From NCBI RefSeq assembly GCF_003544835.1, contig NZ_CP032099.1, forward strand, positions 62,001 to 126,000: a stretch of 64,000 nt of DNA, read 5' to 3'. Shown in pieces: positions 30,060-39,438 of this stretch. How positions within the stretch are numbered: the first letter of the stretch is position 1; the number at the start of each line of letters is the position of its first letter. The notes below the pieces were generated by a model. That model searched no databases, had not been told where the DNA came from, and saw only the letters and a program-made list of their open reading frames with translations. This DNA comes from Aliarcobacter skirrowii CCUG 10374. GTDB lineage: Bacteria > Campylobacterota > Campylobacteria > Campylobacterales > Arcobacteraceae. Both the position numbers and the translations under genes were made by a program.

Positions 30060-30806
30060 TTGCTAGAAGATAAACTGGTTACCACAAATGATGGTAGCCA
30101 TACACTTTTCTCTTTAAAGTATAATCAACACTTCCACAATACTGAAGATGGTGGATTTAGTGAAGCTTTGCATAAGCATATTATTCCAGCATTTTCGCAC
30201 TCTTATAATAAAAAAGAGTTAAATATTTTAGATATTTGTTTTGGTTTGGGTTACAATAGTTTTGCAACTATCTTTTATATTTTAGAAAACAGACTTGATA
30301 TTAAAATAAATATATACTCTCCAGAGCTTGATTTTGATTTAATAAAATCTTTACAAAATTTCTCATATCCAAAAGAGTTTGAAAAGTTTAAAAATATTGT
30401 AAATCAACTATCACGCAATCAAAAATATGAAGATGAGAAGATAAAAATAGAGCTTTTTATAGGCGATGCAAGAGAGTATTTAAAAACTTTTCCAGAAGAT
30501 TTTTTTGACATAGTTTATCAAGATGCTTTTTCAAGTGATGTAAATAAAGAGCTTTGGACAAAAGAGTATTTTCTTGATATTTACAAGATTTCAAAAGAAG
30601 ACTCTATTTTAACAACTTATGCAATCTCTACAAATATAAGACTCTCTATGTATGAAGCTGGATTTTATATCTATGAAACAAGACCAACAAAAAGAAAAAT
30701 AACTCTAGCTTTTAAAAACAGACAAGAAGTTATTGGAGAATATATTGATATGGAGTTGAAAAAAAGTAGAAATAAAGATGCAAAATCTTTGAAAGATAGC
30801 TTATAA
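30060..30806 (+). CDS. MnmC2-like tRNA methyltransferase (DUF752)
   Basis: 248-aa Rossmann methyltransferase resembling the MnmC methyltransferase half: NTEDGGFSEALHKHIIPAF-type opening, SAM loop DICFGLGYNSF and DIVYQDAFSSDVNKELWTKEYF. MnmC2 methylates the aminomethyl group at U34 of certain tRNAs to mnm5U. The FAD-dependent oxidase domain of E. coli MnmC is absent, as in many bacteria. Starts with TTG one base after luxS, and its end overlaps the convergent membrane-protein gene by six bases. Confidence 0.8.
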   Translation: MLEDKLVTTNDGSHTLFSLKYNQHFHNTEDGGFSEALHKHIIPAFSHSYNKKELNILDICFGLGYNSFATIFYILENRLDIKINIYSPELDFDLIKSLQNFSYPKEFEKFKNIVNQLSRNQKYEDEKIKIELFIGDAREYLKTFPEDFFDIVYQDAFSSDVNKELWTKEYFLDIYKISKEDSILTTYAISTNIRLSMYEAGFYIYETRPTKRKITLAFKNRQEVIGEYIDMELKKSRNKDAKSLKDSL

Positions 30807-30823
30807 AGTAGCTAACCTTTCAA
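30789..30823. terminator. hairpin over the overlapping stops of convergent genes
   Basis: TTGAAAG-A-TAGCT pairs with AGCTA-AC-CTTTCAA around an 8-base loop that contains both stop codons. It is the second case in this window of a hairpin built from the coding ends of two convergent genes. No clear T run, so terminator strength is uncertain. Confidence 0.4.
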
Positions 30824-31295
30824 GAATATATTTTTGTAAATCTCTTTTTGAAATCTCTTCTCTCATAGCTTGTTCAAAAATCTTATTTACTTTTAGTTGA
30901 TACTCACTATATGAGAAAAATGGAAAATGAACACTCCATGCTTTTTTTAGACTCTGTTTCGTCATACTATTTTTAAGAAATGCCAAAAAGTAGTTAAATC
31001 CCATAAATATAAGTGCTGTTATAATCATTGCACCAATGATAGATATATGTGGGTCTATTTTTGCTAATGGTTTATGAGTAAGAAGTGATATAGGAACCAA
31101 AACTGCTAAAACCAAAGCAATATATACAAAATATGCTCTTGTAAGTCTTAGTCTAAAACCTAATCTTGTGCTATCTACTTCCATTCCATTGCTTTGTTGA
31201 GTTGAAGCTACTAACAAATCTTTTAAAAGTACAGGCTGCTTTGATTTTGAGTAAACAAAATTTAAAATCATACTTAAAATGTTTTTTTCTCTCAT
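30801..31295 (-). CDS. hypothetical membrane protein, 164 aa
   Basis: Two hydrophobic segments (about residues 53-72 and 86-107) separated by a short loop. The N-terminal half is basic and cytoplasmic-looking and the C-terminal 50 residues are charged and helical. No family or motif recognised. It stands alone, convergent with the mnmC2-like gene and divergent from doxX. Confidence 0.65.
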   Translation of the reverse strand: MREKNILSMILNFVYSKSKQPVLLKDLLVASTQQSNGMEVDSTRLGFRLRLTRAYFVYIALVLAVLVPISLLTHKPLAKIDPHISIIGAMIITALIFMGFNYFLAFLKNSMTKQSLKKAWSVHFPFFSYSEYQLKVNKIFEQAMREEISKRDLQKYILERLATL

Positions 31296-31417
31296 ATTTT
31301 TTCCTAAAATTAATTTGATATTTTAGCTTAGTTTATTGAAATGAAGCTTTATTAACTAACCTTAACATTATATTTTTATTGTTACAATCACGGAAATTTT
31401 TTATATAAGGATATTTT

Positions 31418-31828
31418 ATGAAATGCATCGAAAATAAATTATCGGTATTAAATGCTGATATAGGAAAATTAATCTTAAGGCTAACAATTGGTGGACTTAT
31501 GCTGTTTCACGGTTGGGCAAAAGTGGTAAATGGTATTGGTGGAATTAAGGCTATGGTTGCAAAAGCAGGTTTTCCTGAGTTTTTTGCTTACGGGGTTTAT
31601 TTAGGTGAAATTTTATTTCCACTTATGATTGTTTTAGGGATTTTTGTAAGAACATCTGCTTTATTTGTTGCTATAACTATGGTTGTTGCAATATTTTTAG
31701 CTCATAGTCATGAAATTTTTGCTTTAGGAAGAACTGGTGGTCCAGTAATTGAATTAGCATTAATGTATCTTTTAGGATCAATTGCAATTATGTTTATTGG
31801 GTCTGGAAAAATTAGTATTAAATCATAA
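31418..31828 (+). CDS. DoxX-family membrane protein
   Basis: 136 aa with four membrane segments. The family pattern is clear: LILRLTIGGLMLFHGWAKV, a central GFPEFFAYGVYLGEI and the end LLGSIAIMFIGSGKISI. DoxX-family proteins are linked to redox and thiol stress in several bacteria; a specific function cannot be read here. Monocistronic, start behind ATAAGGA. Confidence 0.85.
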   Translation: MKCIENKLSVLNADIGKLILRLTIGGLMLFHGWAKVVNGIGGIKAMVAKAGFPEFFAYGVYLGEILFPLMIVLGIFVRTSALFVAITMVVAIFLAHSHEIFALGRTGGPVIELALMYLLGSIAIMFIGSGKISIKS

Positions 31829-31836
31829 ATTAATAA

Positions 31837-31857
31837 AAACTGGGAATTTCCCAGTTT
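31837..31857. terminator. bidirectional terminator between doxX and metH
   Basis: Perfect 9-bp hairpin AAACTGGGA/TCCCAGTTT with a three-base loop. On the minus strand it is followed by TTTTTATTAATTT, so it best serves metH; it also ends the doxX transcript. Confidence 0.82.
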
Positions 31858-31859
31858 AA

Positions 31860-34800
31860 TCAAACATTATAGTAGTTTGCCTCTTTGTTGTGAACAACAA
31901 TTGCACATGTAGTTTGCTCAGGGTGCATTTGGAATGTTTCACTAAGTTCTATTCCATATTTTTCAGGATTAAGTAGATCAAAAATATCTCTATTTTGTGA
32001 TAATTCAGGACAAGCTGCGTAACCTGGAGAGTATCTACAACCAACATATTGTTTCATTTGAACATCACTTAATTTATGCCCCTCTTTAGGAACAATATCC
32101 CAATCAAGTCTTATTTGCTTATGTAAAACTTCAGCTAAAGCTTCAGCTAGTTCAACTCCAAGACCGTGAATTTGATAATATTTTGTAAACTCTCCACGAT
32201 CATAAAACTCTCTTTCATAATCACTTATTTTAAGTCCAGCACTTGCAAGTGTAAATCCTACAACATCTAATCTATCATTTGCAAAAAAGTCAGCTATACA
32301 TCTAAAAGGTTTTCTTTTTTGTCTTGGAAACTCCATCACTTTTATAGCTTCACTTAAAGGTGGAACATTTTTTGCCTCTTCAAGATTGTTGTAAATATAT
32401 TTTTTATCAAAAATATATAGCTTATTGTCATGAGATATACAAGGATAATACTCATAAATAGCAATTGGTTCAAATATATTTTTTGAGATTAACTCATCTT
32501 TTAAAGAGTAATAAAGTGGCTCAACAACATCTTTTTCATACTTCATAAATGCTTCAGGAGTCTGTTTTCCTCTTTTATATCCCCATCTTTGTCTAAATAA
32601 AACTCTGTGATTTATCCAAGAAAATATCAACTCTTTATCTAGCTCATCTCCAGTTTTTGCAACTTTATTCCAATATGGAGGAACTATAAACTCTCTTTTT
32701 GGCATAGAGATCTCTTCATAAGGAGGAATTACAGCCTCCTCTTTTTCAACTCTATCACTTGTATCAATTTTTTCAATTAAATCAGCAGCTAGTTTTGTAT
32801 CAAGCTCTCCACCTTTTTCAATTCTTTGCATAGATACAACACCATCAAAAGCATCTCTACAATAAAAAATAGCTCCATCATAAATTGGTCTGCAATAATC
32901 ATCAACAAAGTTTTTTGTTAGTGCAGCACCACCAAGCATAACTGGAATTTTTATTCCAAGTCTTTGCATCTCTTCAAGATTATCTTTCATTACAGCTGTA
33001 CTCTTTACAAGTAGTCCACTCATTCCAATAGCATCTGCGTTGTGCTCTTTTGCAGCTTCTAAAAATTGATTTAAATCAGCTTTTATTCCAATATTTACTA
33101 CTTTAAATCCATTGTTACTTAAAATAATATCAACTAGATTTTTACCAACATCGTGAACATCACCTTTAACTGTACCAATTACAACTGTAGTTTCAGTACT
33201 TTTTTCTTGTTTTGGTAAATATGGATTTAAAGCATCAACAGTTGCTTTCATAGTTTCAGCACTTTGAAGAACAAATGGAAGTTGCATTTGACCACTTCCA
33301 AATAGCTCTCCAATTATTTTCATTCCATCAATTAGCCACTCATTTACAATTAATTCAGGAGCTATAGTATCTTTTAGCTCTAAAACTAAAGGAATCATTC
33401 TCTCTTTGTCACCATCTAATAAAAGTTTTTTAACCTTTTCAATAGGTTCCATTTTTTGATACTCTTCATCACTTTGTTCATCTTGAGATTCAACATTTGA
33501 GAAGTGTTCTATAAATTTAAATAGTGGGTCACCATTTTCTTGGTTGTTAAATATCAAATCATCACAAGCTTTTTTATCTTCAGGGCTTATTTTATTTAGT
33601 GGAATAATATGTTTAACATTTACAATAGCAGTTGTAAGTCCTGCTTTTACACAGTGATCTAAATATATTGAGTTTAGATAAATTCTTGCATTTTGAGATA
33701 AACCAAATGAGATATTTGAAAGACCTAAAGTTGTTCCAACTTCAGGATGAAGAGTTTGAAACTCTCTAATAGCTTCCATAGTCTCAATTCCAGCAGTTCT
33801 ATACTCATCATCACCTGAACCAATAGTAAATGTAAGCATATCAAAAACTAAATCAGCTGGGTCAAATCCATGTCTATTTACACATAAATTATAAATTCGT
33901 TCTGCAACTTCGAGTTTTCTCTCTTTTGTTTTTGCCATTCCAATCTCATCAATCACAAGGCAAACAAGTGCTGCTCCAAATTTTTTTGCTAATTTACAAA
34001 CTTCATCAAACTTCTCTTCGCTATCTTCAAGATTAACAGAGTTTATAATACATCTTCCACCAATTTGTTTTAAAGCAGCTTCTAGTGCTTTTATTTGAGT
34101 AGAATCAGGCATTAGCGGAAGTGATATTTTTTGAGAGTATAAAGATACAACTTTATTCATATCGCCAGTCTCATCACGACCTGCAAAACCAACACTCACA
34201 TCAATTACATGAGCTCCTGCACGAACTTGTTGTTGAGCAACACTTAAAGTTCCTTCATAATCATTTGCTTTTAAAAGTTCTCTAAAAGCTTTACTTCCAG
34301 TTGCATTACTTCTTTCACCAATAAGTAGTGGTGCTGGTTCTTGTTTTAGAGGAACAACATTAAATAAAGATGCAAGTGAAGCTTTTAAAAATCCACTAGG
34401 TTTTTTGGGAATTGCTCCTTTTACTGCGTCACTTAAAGCCTTTATATGTTCAGGTGTAGTTCCACAACATCCACCTAAAAATGCAACACCATTAATATTT
34501 AAAAACTCTTTTTGTAAAGCTGTAAACTCATCTGGACCCATAGGATAAAAAGTTTTTCCACCTTTGTTTTGAGGAAGCCCAGCATTTGCATGAACTGAGA
34601 TTGGAAATCTTGATACTTCACTTAAAGCTTTTACATGTTTTTGAACTTGAATTGGTCCAGTTCCACAGTTAAAACCTAAAGATAAGATATTAAATGGTTT
34701 TAAAATCGCAGCAATTGTTAAAGCATCTGTTCCAATTAGCATTGTTCCATTTAACTCAATTGTAACTGAAACCATAATTGGAATATTTGGTGCTACATCA

Positions 34801-35333
34801 TTTAGTGCATGAAGTGCTGCTTTTATTTGAAGTGGATCTTGGCAAGTTTCAAGTAAAAAAACATCTGTTCCTCCATCAACTAAACCAGAAGCCATAGTTT
34901 TATAACCTTCATACATACTATCATAAGTAATATGTCCTAAAGATGGAAGTTTTGTTCCAGGTCCAATAGATGCTAAAACAAATTTTGGATCCTCTTTTGT
35001 GCTATATTTTTCACAAATCTTTTTAGCACTGCTAGCTGCTAGTTTTGATAACTCATAACTTAAATGACCTATTTCATACTCATCTAAAACCCATGGCATA
35101 CTTCCAAATGTATTTGTGCTAATAAAATTTGCCCCAGAAATGGCGTAGTTTTCATAAATTGTCTCCAAAATATGTGGAGCTGTAAGATTTAAAAGCTCAT
35201 TACACCCTTCTAAATCTTTGTTTTCATATTGCCAAAATTTACTCTCTATATCAACTGCTTGAAGCTGTGTTCCCATAGCTCCGTCAATTATTAAAACTCT
35301 CTTTTGTATTAAATCTTCTATTAATTTTTGCAT
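31860..35333 (-). CDS. metH: cobalamin-dependent methionine synthase MetH
   Basis: 1157-aa four-module enzyme. The homocysteine-binding barrel (about 1-310) has the zinc cysteines in GFNCGTG and GGCCGTTPEH. The methyltetrahydrofolate barrel (about 330-610) has IGERSNATGSKAFRELL. The B12 domain (about 640-880) has the base-off His in GDVHDVGKN. The reactivation domain (about 900-1157) ends with RYSPGYAACPELSQN. It remethylates homocysteine, including that released by LuxS. No cobalamin or SAM riboswitch is visible; the upstream lipoprotein gene is only 10 bases away. Confidence 0.97.
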   Translation of the reverse strand: MQKLIEDLIQKRVLIIDGAMGTQLQAVDIESKFWQYENKDLEGCNELLNLTAPHILETIYENYAISGANFISTNTFGSMPWVLDEYEIGHLSYELSKLAASSAKKICEKYSTKEDPKFVLASIGPGTKLPSLGHITYDSMYEGYKTMASGLVDGGTDVFLLETCQDPLQIKAALHALNDVAPNIPIMVSVTIELNGTMLIGTDALTIAAILKPFNILSLGFNCGTGPIQVQKHVKALSEVSRFPISVHANAGLPQNKGGKTFYPMGPDEFTALQKEFLNINGVAFLGGCCGTTPEHIKALSDAVKGAIPKKPSGFLKASLASLFNVVPLKQEPAPLLIGERSNATGSKAFRELLKANDYEGTLSVAQQQVRAGAHVIDVSVGFAGRDETGDMNKVVSLYSQKISLPLMPDSTQIKALEAALKQIGGRCIINSVNLEDSEEKFDEVCKLAKKFGAALVCLVIDEIGMAKTKERKLEVAERIYNLCVNRHGFDPADLVFDMLTFTIGSGDDEYRTAGIETMEAIREFQTLHPEVGTTLGLSNISFGLSQNARIYLNSIYLDHCVKAGLTTAIVNVKHIIPLNKISPEDKKACDDLIFNNQENGDPLFKFIEHFSNVESQDEQSDEEYQKMEPIEKVKKLLLDGDKERMIPLVLELKDTIAPELIVNEWLIDGMKIIGELFGSGQMQLPFVLQSAETMKATVDALNPYLPKQEKSTETTVVIGTVKGDVHDVGKNLVDIILSNNGFKVVNIGIKADLNQFLEAAKEHNADAIGMSGLLVKSTAVMKDNLEEMQRLGIKIPVMLGGAALTKNFVDDYCRPIYDGAIFYCRDAFDGVVSMQRIEKGGELDTKLAADLIEKIDTSDRVEKEEAVIPPYEEISMPKREFIVPPYWNKVAKTGDELDKELIFSWINHRVLFRQRWGYKRGKQTPEAFMKYEKDVVEPLYYSLKDELISKNIFEPIAIYEYYPCISHDNKLYIFDKKYIYNNLEEAKNVPPLSEAIKVMEFPRQKRKPFRCIADFFANDRLDVVGFTLASAGLKISDYEREFYDRGEFTKYYQIHGLGVELAEALAEVLHKQIRLDWDIVPKEGHKLSDVQMKQYVGCRYSPGYAACPELSQNRDIFDLLNPEKYGIELSETFQMHPEQTTCAIVVHNKEANYYNV

Positions 35334-35343
35334 TTACTCTCTT

Positions 35344-35922
35344 TTATAAATTTTTTGACTCAATTTCAAATTTTTTTCTACAATCTGTTTTAACATTGTC
35401 AATTAAGACAATATAATATTTGCCCTCAAATCTTGACATATAAAAAATCATTTGAGAAAGAGTAATTACCTCATAGCCATTTTTTAAAATATTATTAATA
35501 AATTTTTTCTCTTTTTCATCTTTGAATTTATAGTTATCAAAATAATTAACTCTATTTTTTATGACAAAAACCCCATCTTCTTTCCATCCATAACCAGTAT
35601 CTAAATCAAAACTACAATCAAATTCTACAGGTTTGCTTGAAATTTCAAAAATCTCTATAAATTTATCAACCTCTTCAAGGGTAAATTTATGTTCAGTAAT
35701 TAAATTAAACTCTCTATCTAATCTAAACTCATAAAATCCAAAATCTTTATTTATGTAGTTGCTATTTAAGCTCTCTAAATCATCTTTTTTCATAAGATAC
35801 AAAACTTTTGTAATCTCTTTTTTTAGTTCACTATTTGGTTCTTTTGAAAAAGGCATATCAAATTTTACAGAACAAGCTGTGAAAAAAAGTGTAACAAAAA
35901 TAAAAATTAAGTTTTTTATCAT
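35344..35922 (-). CDS. hypothetical lipoprotein, 192 aa
   Basis: Signal peptide and lipobox TLFFTAC, Cys about 17. The mature protein is charged and has a mixed helix/strand character, without recognisable domain. It precedes metH by ten bases and could be its operon partner by position only. Family unknown. Confidence 0.7.
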   Translation of the reverse strand: MIKNLIFIFVTLFFTACSVKFDMPFSKEPNSELKKEITKVLYLMKKDDLESLNSNYINKDFGFYEFRLDREFNLITEHKFTLEEVDKFIEIFEISSKPVEFDCSFDLDTGYGWKEDGVFVIKNRVNYFDNYKFKDEKEKKFINNILKNGYEVITLSQMIFYMSRFEGKYYIVLIDNVKTDCRKKFEIESKNL

Positions 35923-36051
35923 TATTCATCCAAATATTTTTTAAAGTTTAATATTACATTTTTTCTTCTTAGAACTTAGTTTATACAGATAGTTTTATCA
36001 ACATTTTGATAGAATAATTGCTAAAAATTTAAGTGTAGGAAATAAATTAAG

Positions 36052-36972
36052 ATGACTGAATCAAAATATATTTGGATGGATGGAGAGTTTACTCCTTGGC
36101 AAGATGCAAAAGTTCATGTACTAAGTCACACATTACATTATGGAAATGGTGCAATTGAAGGTACAAAAGCATACAAAACTGTTGATGGAAGATGTGCAAT
36201 ATTTAAACTAAATGAACACACTCAAAGACTTTTAAACTCTTCAAAAATGACTTTAATGAATGTTCCTTTTACTCTTGAAGAGCTAAATAAAGCTCAAGTA
36301 GAGTTGCTACAAAAAAATGAACTAACAAATGGTGCATATATTAGACCACTTGTATATTTAGGGTATGGAGTTATGGGACTTTATCATAAAGATGCTCCTG
36401 TAAAAGTATCTATTTCAGCTTGGGAATGGGGTGCTTATTTAGGAGAAGAGGGTCTTAAAAAAGGTGTTAGAGTAAAAATCTCATCATTTACAAGAACTCC
36501 AAATACTTCAGGTATGGGAAAAGCAAAATCAGTTGCAAACTATATGAACTCTCAAATGGCAAAATTTGAAGCTGTTGAAGCTGGATATGATGAAGCACTT
36601 TTAAGAGATGACCAAGGTTATATTGCAGAAGCTTCAGGGGCATGTTTTTTCATTGTTAAAGATGGAAAATTAATATCTCCTCCAAATGATAACTCACTTG
36701 AATCTATTACTCAAGCAACTGCAATTGATTTAGCAAAAGATATGGGAATTGAGGTTGTTAGAAGAAGAATTACTAGAGAAGAGATTTATGTAGCAGATGA
36801 GGCTTTCTTTACAGGAACAGCAGCTGAAATAACTCCAATTAGAGAAGTTGATGCAAGAGTTATTGGAGCTGGATGTAGAGGAGAAATCACAGAAAAAATC
36901 CAATCTGCATATTTTGATGTAGTAACTGGAAAAAATCCAAAATATACAAAGTATTTAACATATATTAACTAA
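36052..36972 (+). CDS. ilvE: branched-chain amino acid aminotransferase IlvE
   Basis: 306-aa class IV PLP enzyme catalysing the last transamination of Ile, Leu and Val synthesis. Marks: the opening IWMDGEFTPWQDAKVHVLSH, HYGNGAIEGTKAY, the PLP lysine in GMGKAKSVANYMNS, DEALLRDDQGYIAEASGACFF and the FFTGTAAEITPI tail. Start behind TAGGAAAT. The opening block is exactly 20 residues. Confidence 0.95.
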   Translation: MTESKYIWMDGEFTPWQDAKVHVLSHTLHYGNGAIEGTKAYKTVDGRCAIFKLNEHTQRLLNSSKMTLMNVPFTLEELNKAQVELLQKNELTNGAYIRPLVYLGYGVMGLYHKDAPVKVSISAWEWGAYLGEEGLKKGVRVKISSFTRTPNTSGMGKAKSVANYMNSQMAKFEAVEAGYDEALLRDDQGYIAEASGACFFIVKDGKLISPPNDNSLESITQATAIDLAKDMGIEVVRRRITREEIYVADEAFFTGTAAEITPIREVDARVIGAGCRGEITEKIQSAYFDVVTGKNPKYTKYLTYIN

Positions 36973-37013
36973 TTTTAAATAGTATATTAAACTAAAAAAA
37001 TATAAGGAAGAGC

Positions 37014-38093
37014 ATGCCAATAGATAACGACTATTTTAAAAACAGACAACAAGGTAATAAGCCAAACGGTGGAAATGGTGGTGGAAATTTTCAACCTCCA
37101 TTTGAAACGCCTGAGTTTTTCAAAAACTTTGGTAAAAAAGCAGGATTGCTATATCTTGTAATTATAATAATTGGTGCACTATTTTTGTTTAAACCATTTG
37201 TTATTATTGAATCAGGACAAGTTGGTATTAAAGCAACAACAGGAAAATATGATAAAGAGCCTTTAAATCCAGGATTTCACTTCTATATTCCAGTAATTCA
37301 AAGAGTTATTGTTGTTGATACAAAAGTTAGACTTTTAACATATATGAACACTCAAAGTATTGGTTCTTTTGATCAAAGTATTAAAAATAACCCTGCAATA
37401 AATGTTCTTGATTCAAGAGGTTTACCAATATCTATTGAGTTAACAGTTCAATATAATATTATTGCTAATGGAGTTCCTGAAACAATTGCAACTTGGGGAC
37501 CATCTTGGGAAGATAAAATTGTAAATCAAGTTGTTGGAGAGGTTTCAAGAAGTGTTCTTGGTGGATACAATGCTGAAGTTCTTCCTATGAAAAGAAATGA
37601 AGTTGCAGAAAGACTTGATAGATTAATAAAAGAGAAAGTTGCTGAAAGATCTAAGCAGGCAGTTGTAGTTGAATCTGTTCAGTTAAAAGAGATAGTTCTT
37701 CCTGAAAAAATTAAAGAGCAAATTGAAAAAGTTCAAATAGCAAATCAAGAAGCCGAAAGAGTAAGATACGAAGTTCAAAGAGCTAAACAAGAGGCTGAAA
37801 AAAGAGCTGCACTTGCAAGTGGAGAGGCTGAAGCTAAAAGAATTGAAGCTCAAGGTAGAGCAGATGCTGTTACAATTGAAGCAAAAGCACAAGCTGCTGC
37901 TAATAAAGAGATTTCAAAATCACTTACACCACATCTTTTACAAATGCAACAAATTGAAGTTCAAGGTAGATTCAATGATGCTTTAAGAGAGAACAAAGAT
38001 GCAAAAATCTTTTTAACTCCTGGTGGATCAACTCCAAATATCTGGGTTGATACAAAAGATAAAAATAGAGATACAGCTATAAATCAAAAATAA
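37014..38093 (+). CDS. SPFH/prohibitin-family membrane protein
   Basis: 359 aa. A Gly/Asn-rich N-terminus, then one membrane segment (about 43-62), then an SPFH domain (VIIESGQVGIKATTGKY, NPGFHFYIPVIQRVIVVDTK) and a long coiled coil rich in Glu, Ala, Lys and Arg (about 215-300). This is the prohibitin layout; such proteins form large membrane rings that scaffold proteases such as FtsH. The partner here is unknown. Start behind AAGGAAGAG. Precedes a small secreted protein gene and hisIE. Confidence 0.88.
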   Translation: MPIDNDYFKNRQQGNKPNGGNGGGNFQPPFETPEFFKNFGKKAGLLYLVIIIIGALFLFKPFVIIESGQVGIKATTGKYDKEPLNPGFHFYIPVIQRVIVVDTKVRLLTYMNTQSIGSFDQSIKNNPAINVLDSRGLPISIELTVQYNIIANGVPETIATWGPSWEDKIVNQVVGEVSRSVLGGYNAEVLPMKRNEVAERLDRLIKEKVAERSKQAVVVESVQLKEIVLPEKIKEQIEKVQIANQEAERVRYEVQRAKQEAEKRAALASGEAEAKRIEAQGRADAVTIEAKAQAAANKEISKSLTPHLLQMQQIEVQGRFNDALRENKDAKIFLTPGGSTPNIWVDTKDKNRDTAINQK

Positions 38094-38111
38094 TTTAAAA
38101 AAGAGAAGAGA

Positions 38112-38387
38112 ATGAAAATAATTAAAACTATCCTATTTATAGGACTCTTCTCTCTTTTACTCTCAAATGACAAACAGTTAAATCAAGATATAAAGATAGA
38201 TTTAGAACCAAAAATAGATTATACTCCTTCGCAAAGATATAATACAAATATTCCTCAAAAGATAGAATCAAAAGAGAAGAAAAAAAACTCTTATGATGTA
38301 GGAGTTGATGTGGATGTTAATCAAGAAGAGAAAACATTAGAAAAATTAAAATTAGATGTAGAAGCAGTTTTTAAAGGAATAGATTGA
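38112..38387 (+). CDS. small exported protein, 91 aa
   Basis: Hydrophobic N-terminus (about residues 4-19) followed by a very polar tail rich in Lys, Glu and Asp, including KIESKEKKKNSYDVGVDVDV. There is no lipobox cysteine. It shares one base with the hisIE start and lies 18 bases after the SPFH gene. No family recognised. Confidence 0.6.
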   Translation: MKIIKTILFIGLFSLLLSNDKQLNQDIKIDLEPKIDYTPSQRYNTNIPQKIESKEKKKNSYDVGVDVDVNQEEKTLEKLKLDVEAVFKGID

Positions 38388-39067
38388 TGAAAATTTTAGA
38401 AAAAATAGAGTGGGAAAAAATGGATGATTTAATTCCAGTTATTACACAAGATAGCTCTTCAAATGAAGTTTTGATGTTGGCTTATGTAAATAAAGAGGCA
38501 CTTGAATTAACTTTAAAAACTGGTTTTGCACACTATTTTAGCAGAAGCAAACAAAGAATTTGGAAAAAGGGTGAGAGCTCAAATCATACTCAAAAAATTG
38601 TAGATATTTTTCTTGATTGTGATAATGACACACTTTTGTTTAAGGTAATTCAAGAAGGAGTTGCTTGTCATACAGGAAGAAAATCTTGCTTTTTTACAAA
38701 TATACAAAATGAGAAAATTGTTGAAGATGTTTTAGTTGATACTTCAAAAACTTATAGTGTAATAGATAGTTTATATCACACAATTCAAGAGAGAAAAAAC
38801 GAAGATACGACAAAATCGTACACAGCAAAACTTTTAAAAGGTGATACAAACTCTATGCTTAAAAAAATTGTTGAAGAAGCAGGAGAGTTTTGTTTTGCTA
38901 TAAAAGATAAAAATAAAGATGAGGCTATATACGAAGCAGCCGATATTACATACCATATTTTAGTTGCAATGGCTAGTTTAAATATAGATCCTGATAGAGT
39001 AAAACAAGAGTTGAAAAGAAGATTTTCTATCTCGGGAATTGAAGAAAAAAATTCTAGAAAAAAATAA
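38387..39067 (+). CDS. hisI: phosphoribosyl-AMP cyclohydrolase / phosphoribosyl-ATP pyrophosphatase HisIE
   Basis: 226-aa fusion for histidine steps 2 and 3. The HisI half (about 1-115) has VLMLAYVNKEALELTLKTG, HYFSRSKQRIWKKGESS, a DCDNDTLLFKV metal site and CHTGRKSCFF. The HisE half has SYTAKLL, KKIVEEAGEF and EAADITYHILV. Other his genes are not adjacent, but hisZ lies at 51749. Start is the ATG overlapping the previous stop. Confidence 0.95.
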   Translation: MKILEKIEWEKMDDLIPVITQDSSSNEVLMLAYVNKEALELTLKTGFAHYFSRSKQRIWKKGESSNHTQKIVDIFLDCDNDTLLFKVIQEGVACHTGRKSCFFTNIQNEKIVEDVLVDTSKTYSVIDSLYHTIQERKNEDTTKSYTAKLLKGDTNSMLKKIVEEAGEFCFAIKDKNKDEAIYEAADITYHILVAMASLNIDPDRVKQELKRRFSISGIEEKNSRKK

Positions 39068-39155
39068 AAATTATTAAATTTTCTTATACAACTAAGTTGC
39101 ATTTAATAATTGCTTGTTATAATGCACGGACTTAATTTATGTAAAAGGAGTTAAT

Positions 39156-39413
39156 ATGACAAATAGTTGTCAACACTGCTCTAAAAAAATACCAATTTCA
39201 AAGGTTTTTTGCTCACCTATGTGCAAAGAGAACTTTTTCCAAAAAATAGCAATCTCTGTACCAAAACCTTTTGTAAAAAAATTATACTTTTTTTGTACAG
39301 AAGAAGAGAAAGAGTATGAAATCAAAACTTTTGCTAAAAGACATAATTGGCATGAAGAGTTAGTAATAGAAAAAGTAGAAGAATTATTCCAAGAGTATTA
39401 TAAGTGTGGATAA
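39156..39413 (+). CDS. small Cys-rich (zinc-ribbon-like) protein, 85 aa
   Basis: Begins with C5-QH-C8 and then C19-SPM-C23, a CxxC-x10-CxxxC arrangement likely to bind zinc. The remaining 60 residues are basic then acidic and helical. A Shine-Dalgarno AAAGGAG precedes the ATG and a terminator hairpin overlaps the stop, so it is a genuine single-gene unit. Function unknown. Confidence 0.7.
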   Translation: MTNSCQHCSKKIPISKVFCSPMCKENFFQKIAISVPKPFVKKLYFFCTEEEKEYEIKTFAKRHNWHEELVIEKVEELFQEYYKCG

Positions 39414-39430
39414 ATCCACACTTCTTTTTA
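39402..39430 (+). terminator. intrinsic terminator of the Cys-rich protein gene
   Basis: Perfect 9-bp hairpin AAGTGTGGA/TCCACACTT. The TAA stop is in the four-base loop, and CTTTTT follows. Confidence 0.8.
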
Positions 39431-39438
39431 GATAAACC

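Noticed and set aside
31860-35922. Cobalamin or SAM riboswitch upstream of metH
   Set aside because: Only ten bases separate metH from the upstream lipoprotein gene and no conserved riboswitch core was seen before that gene.
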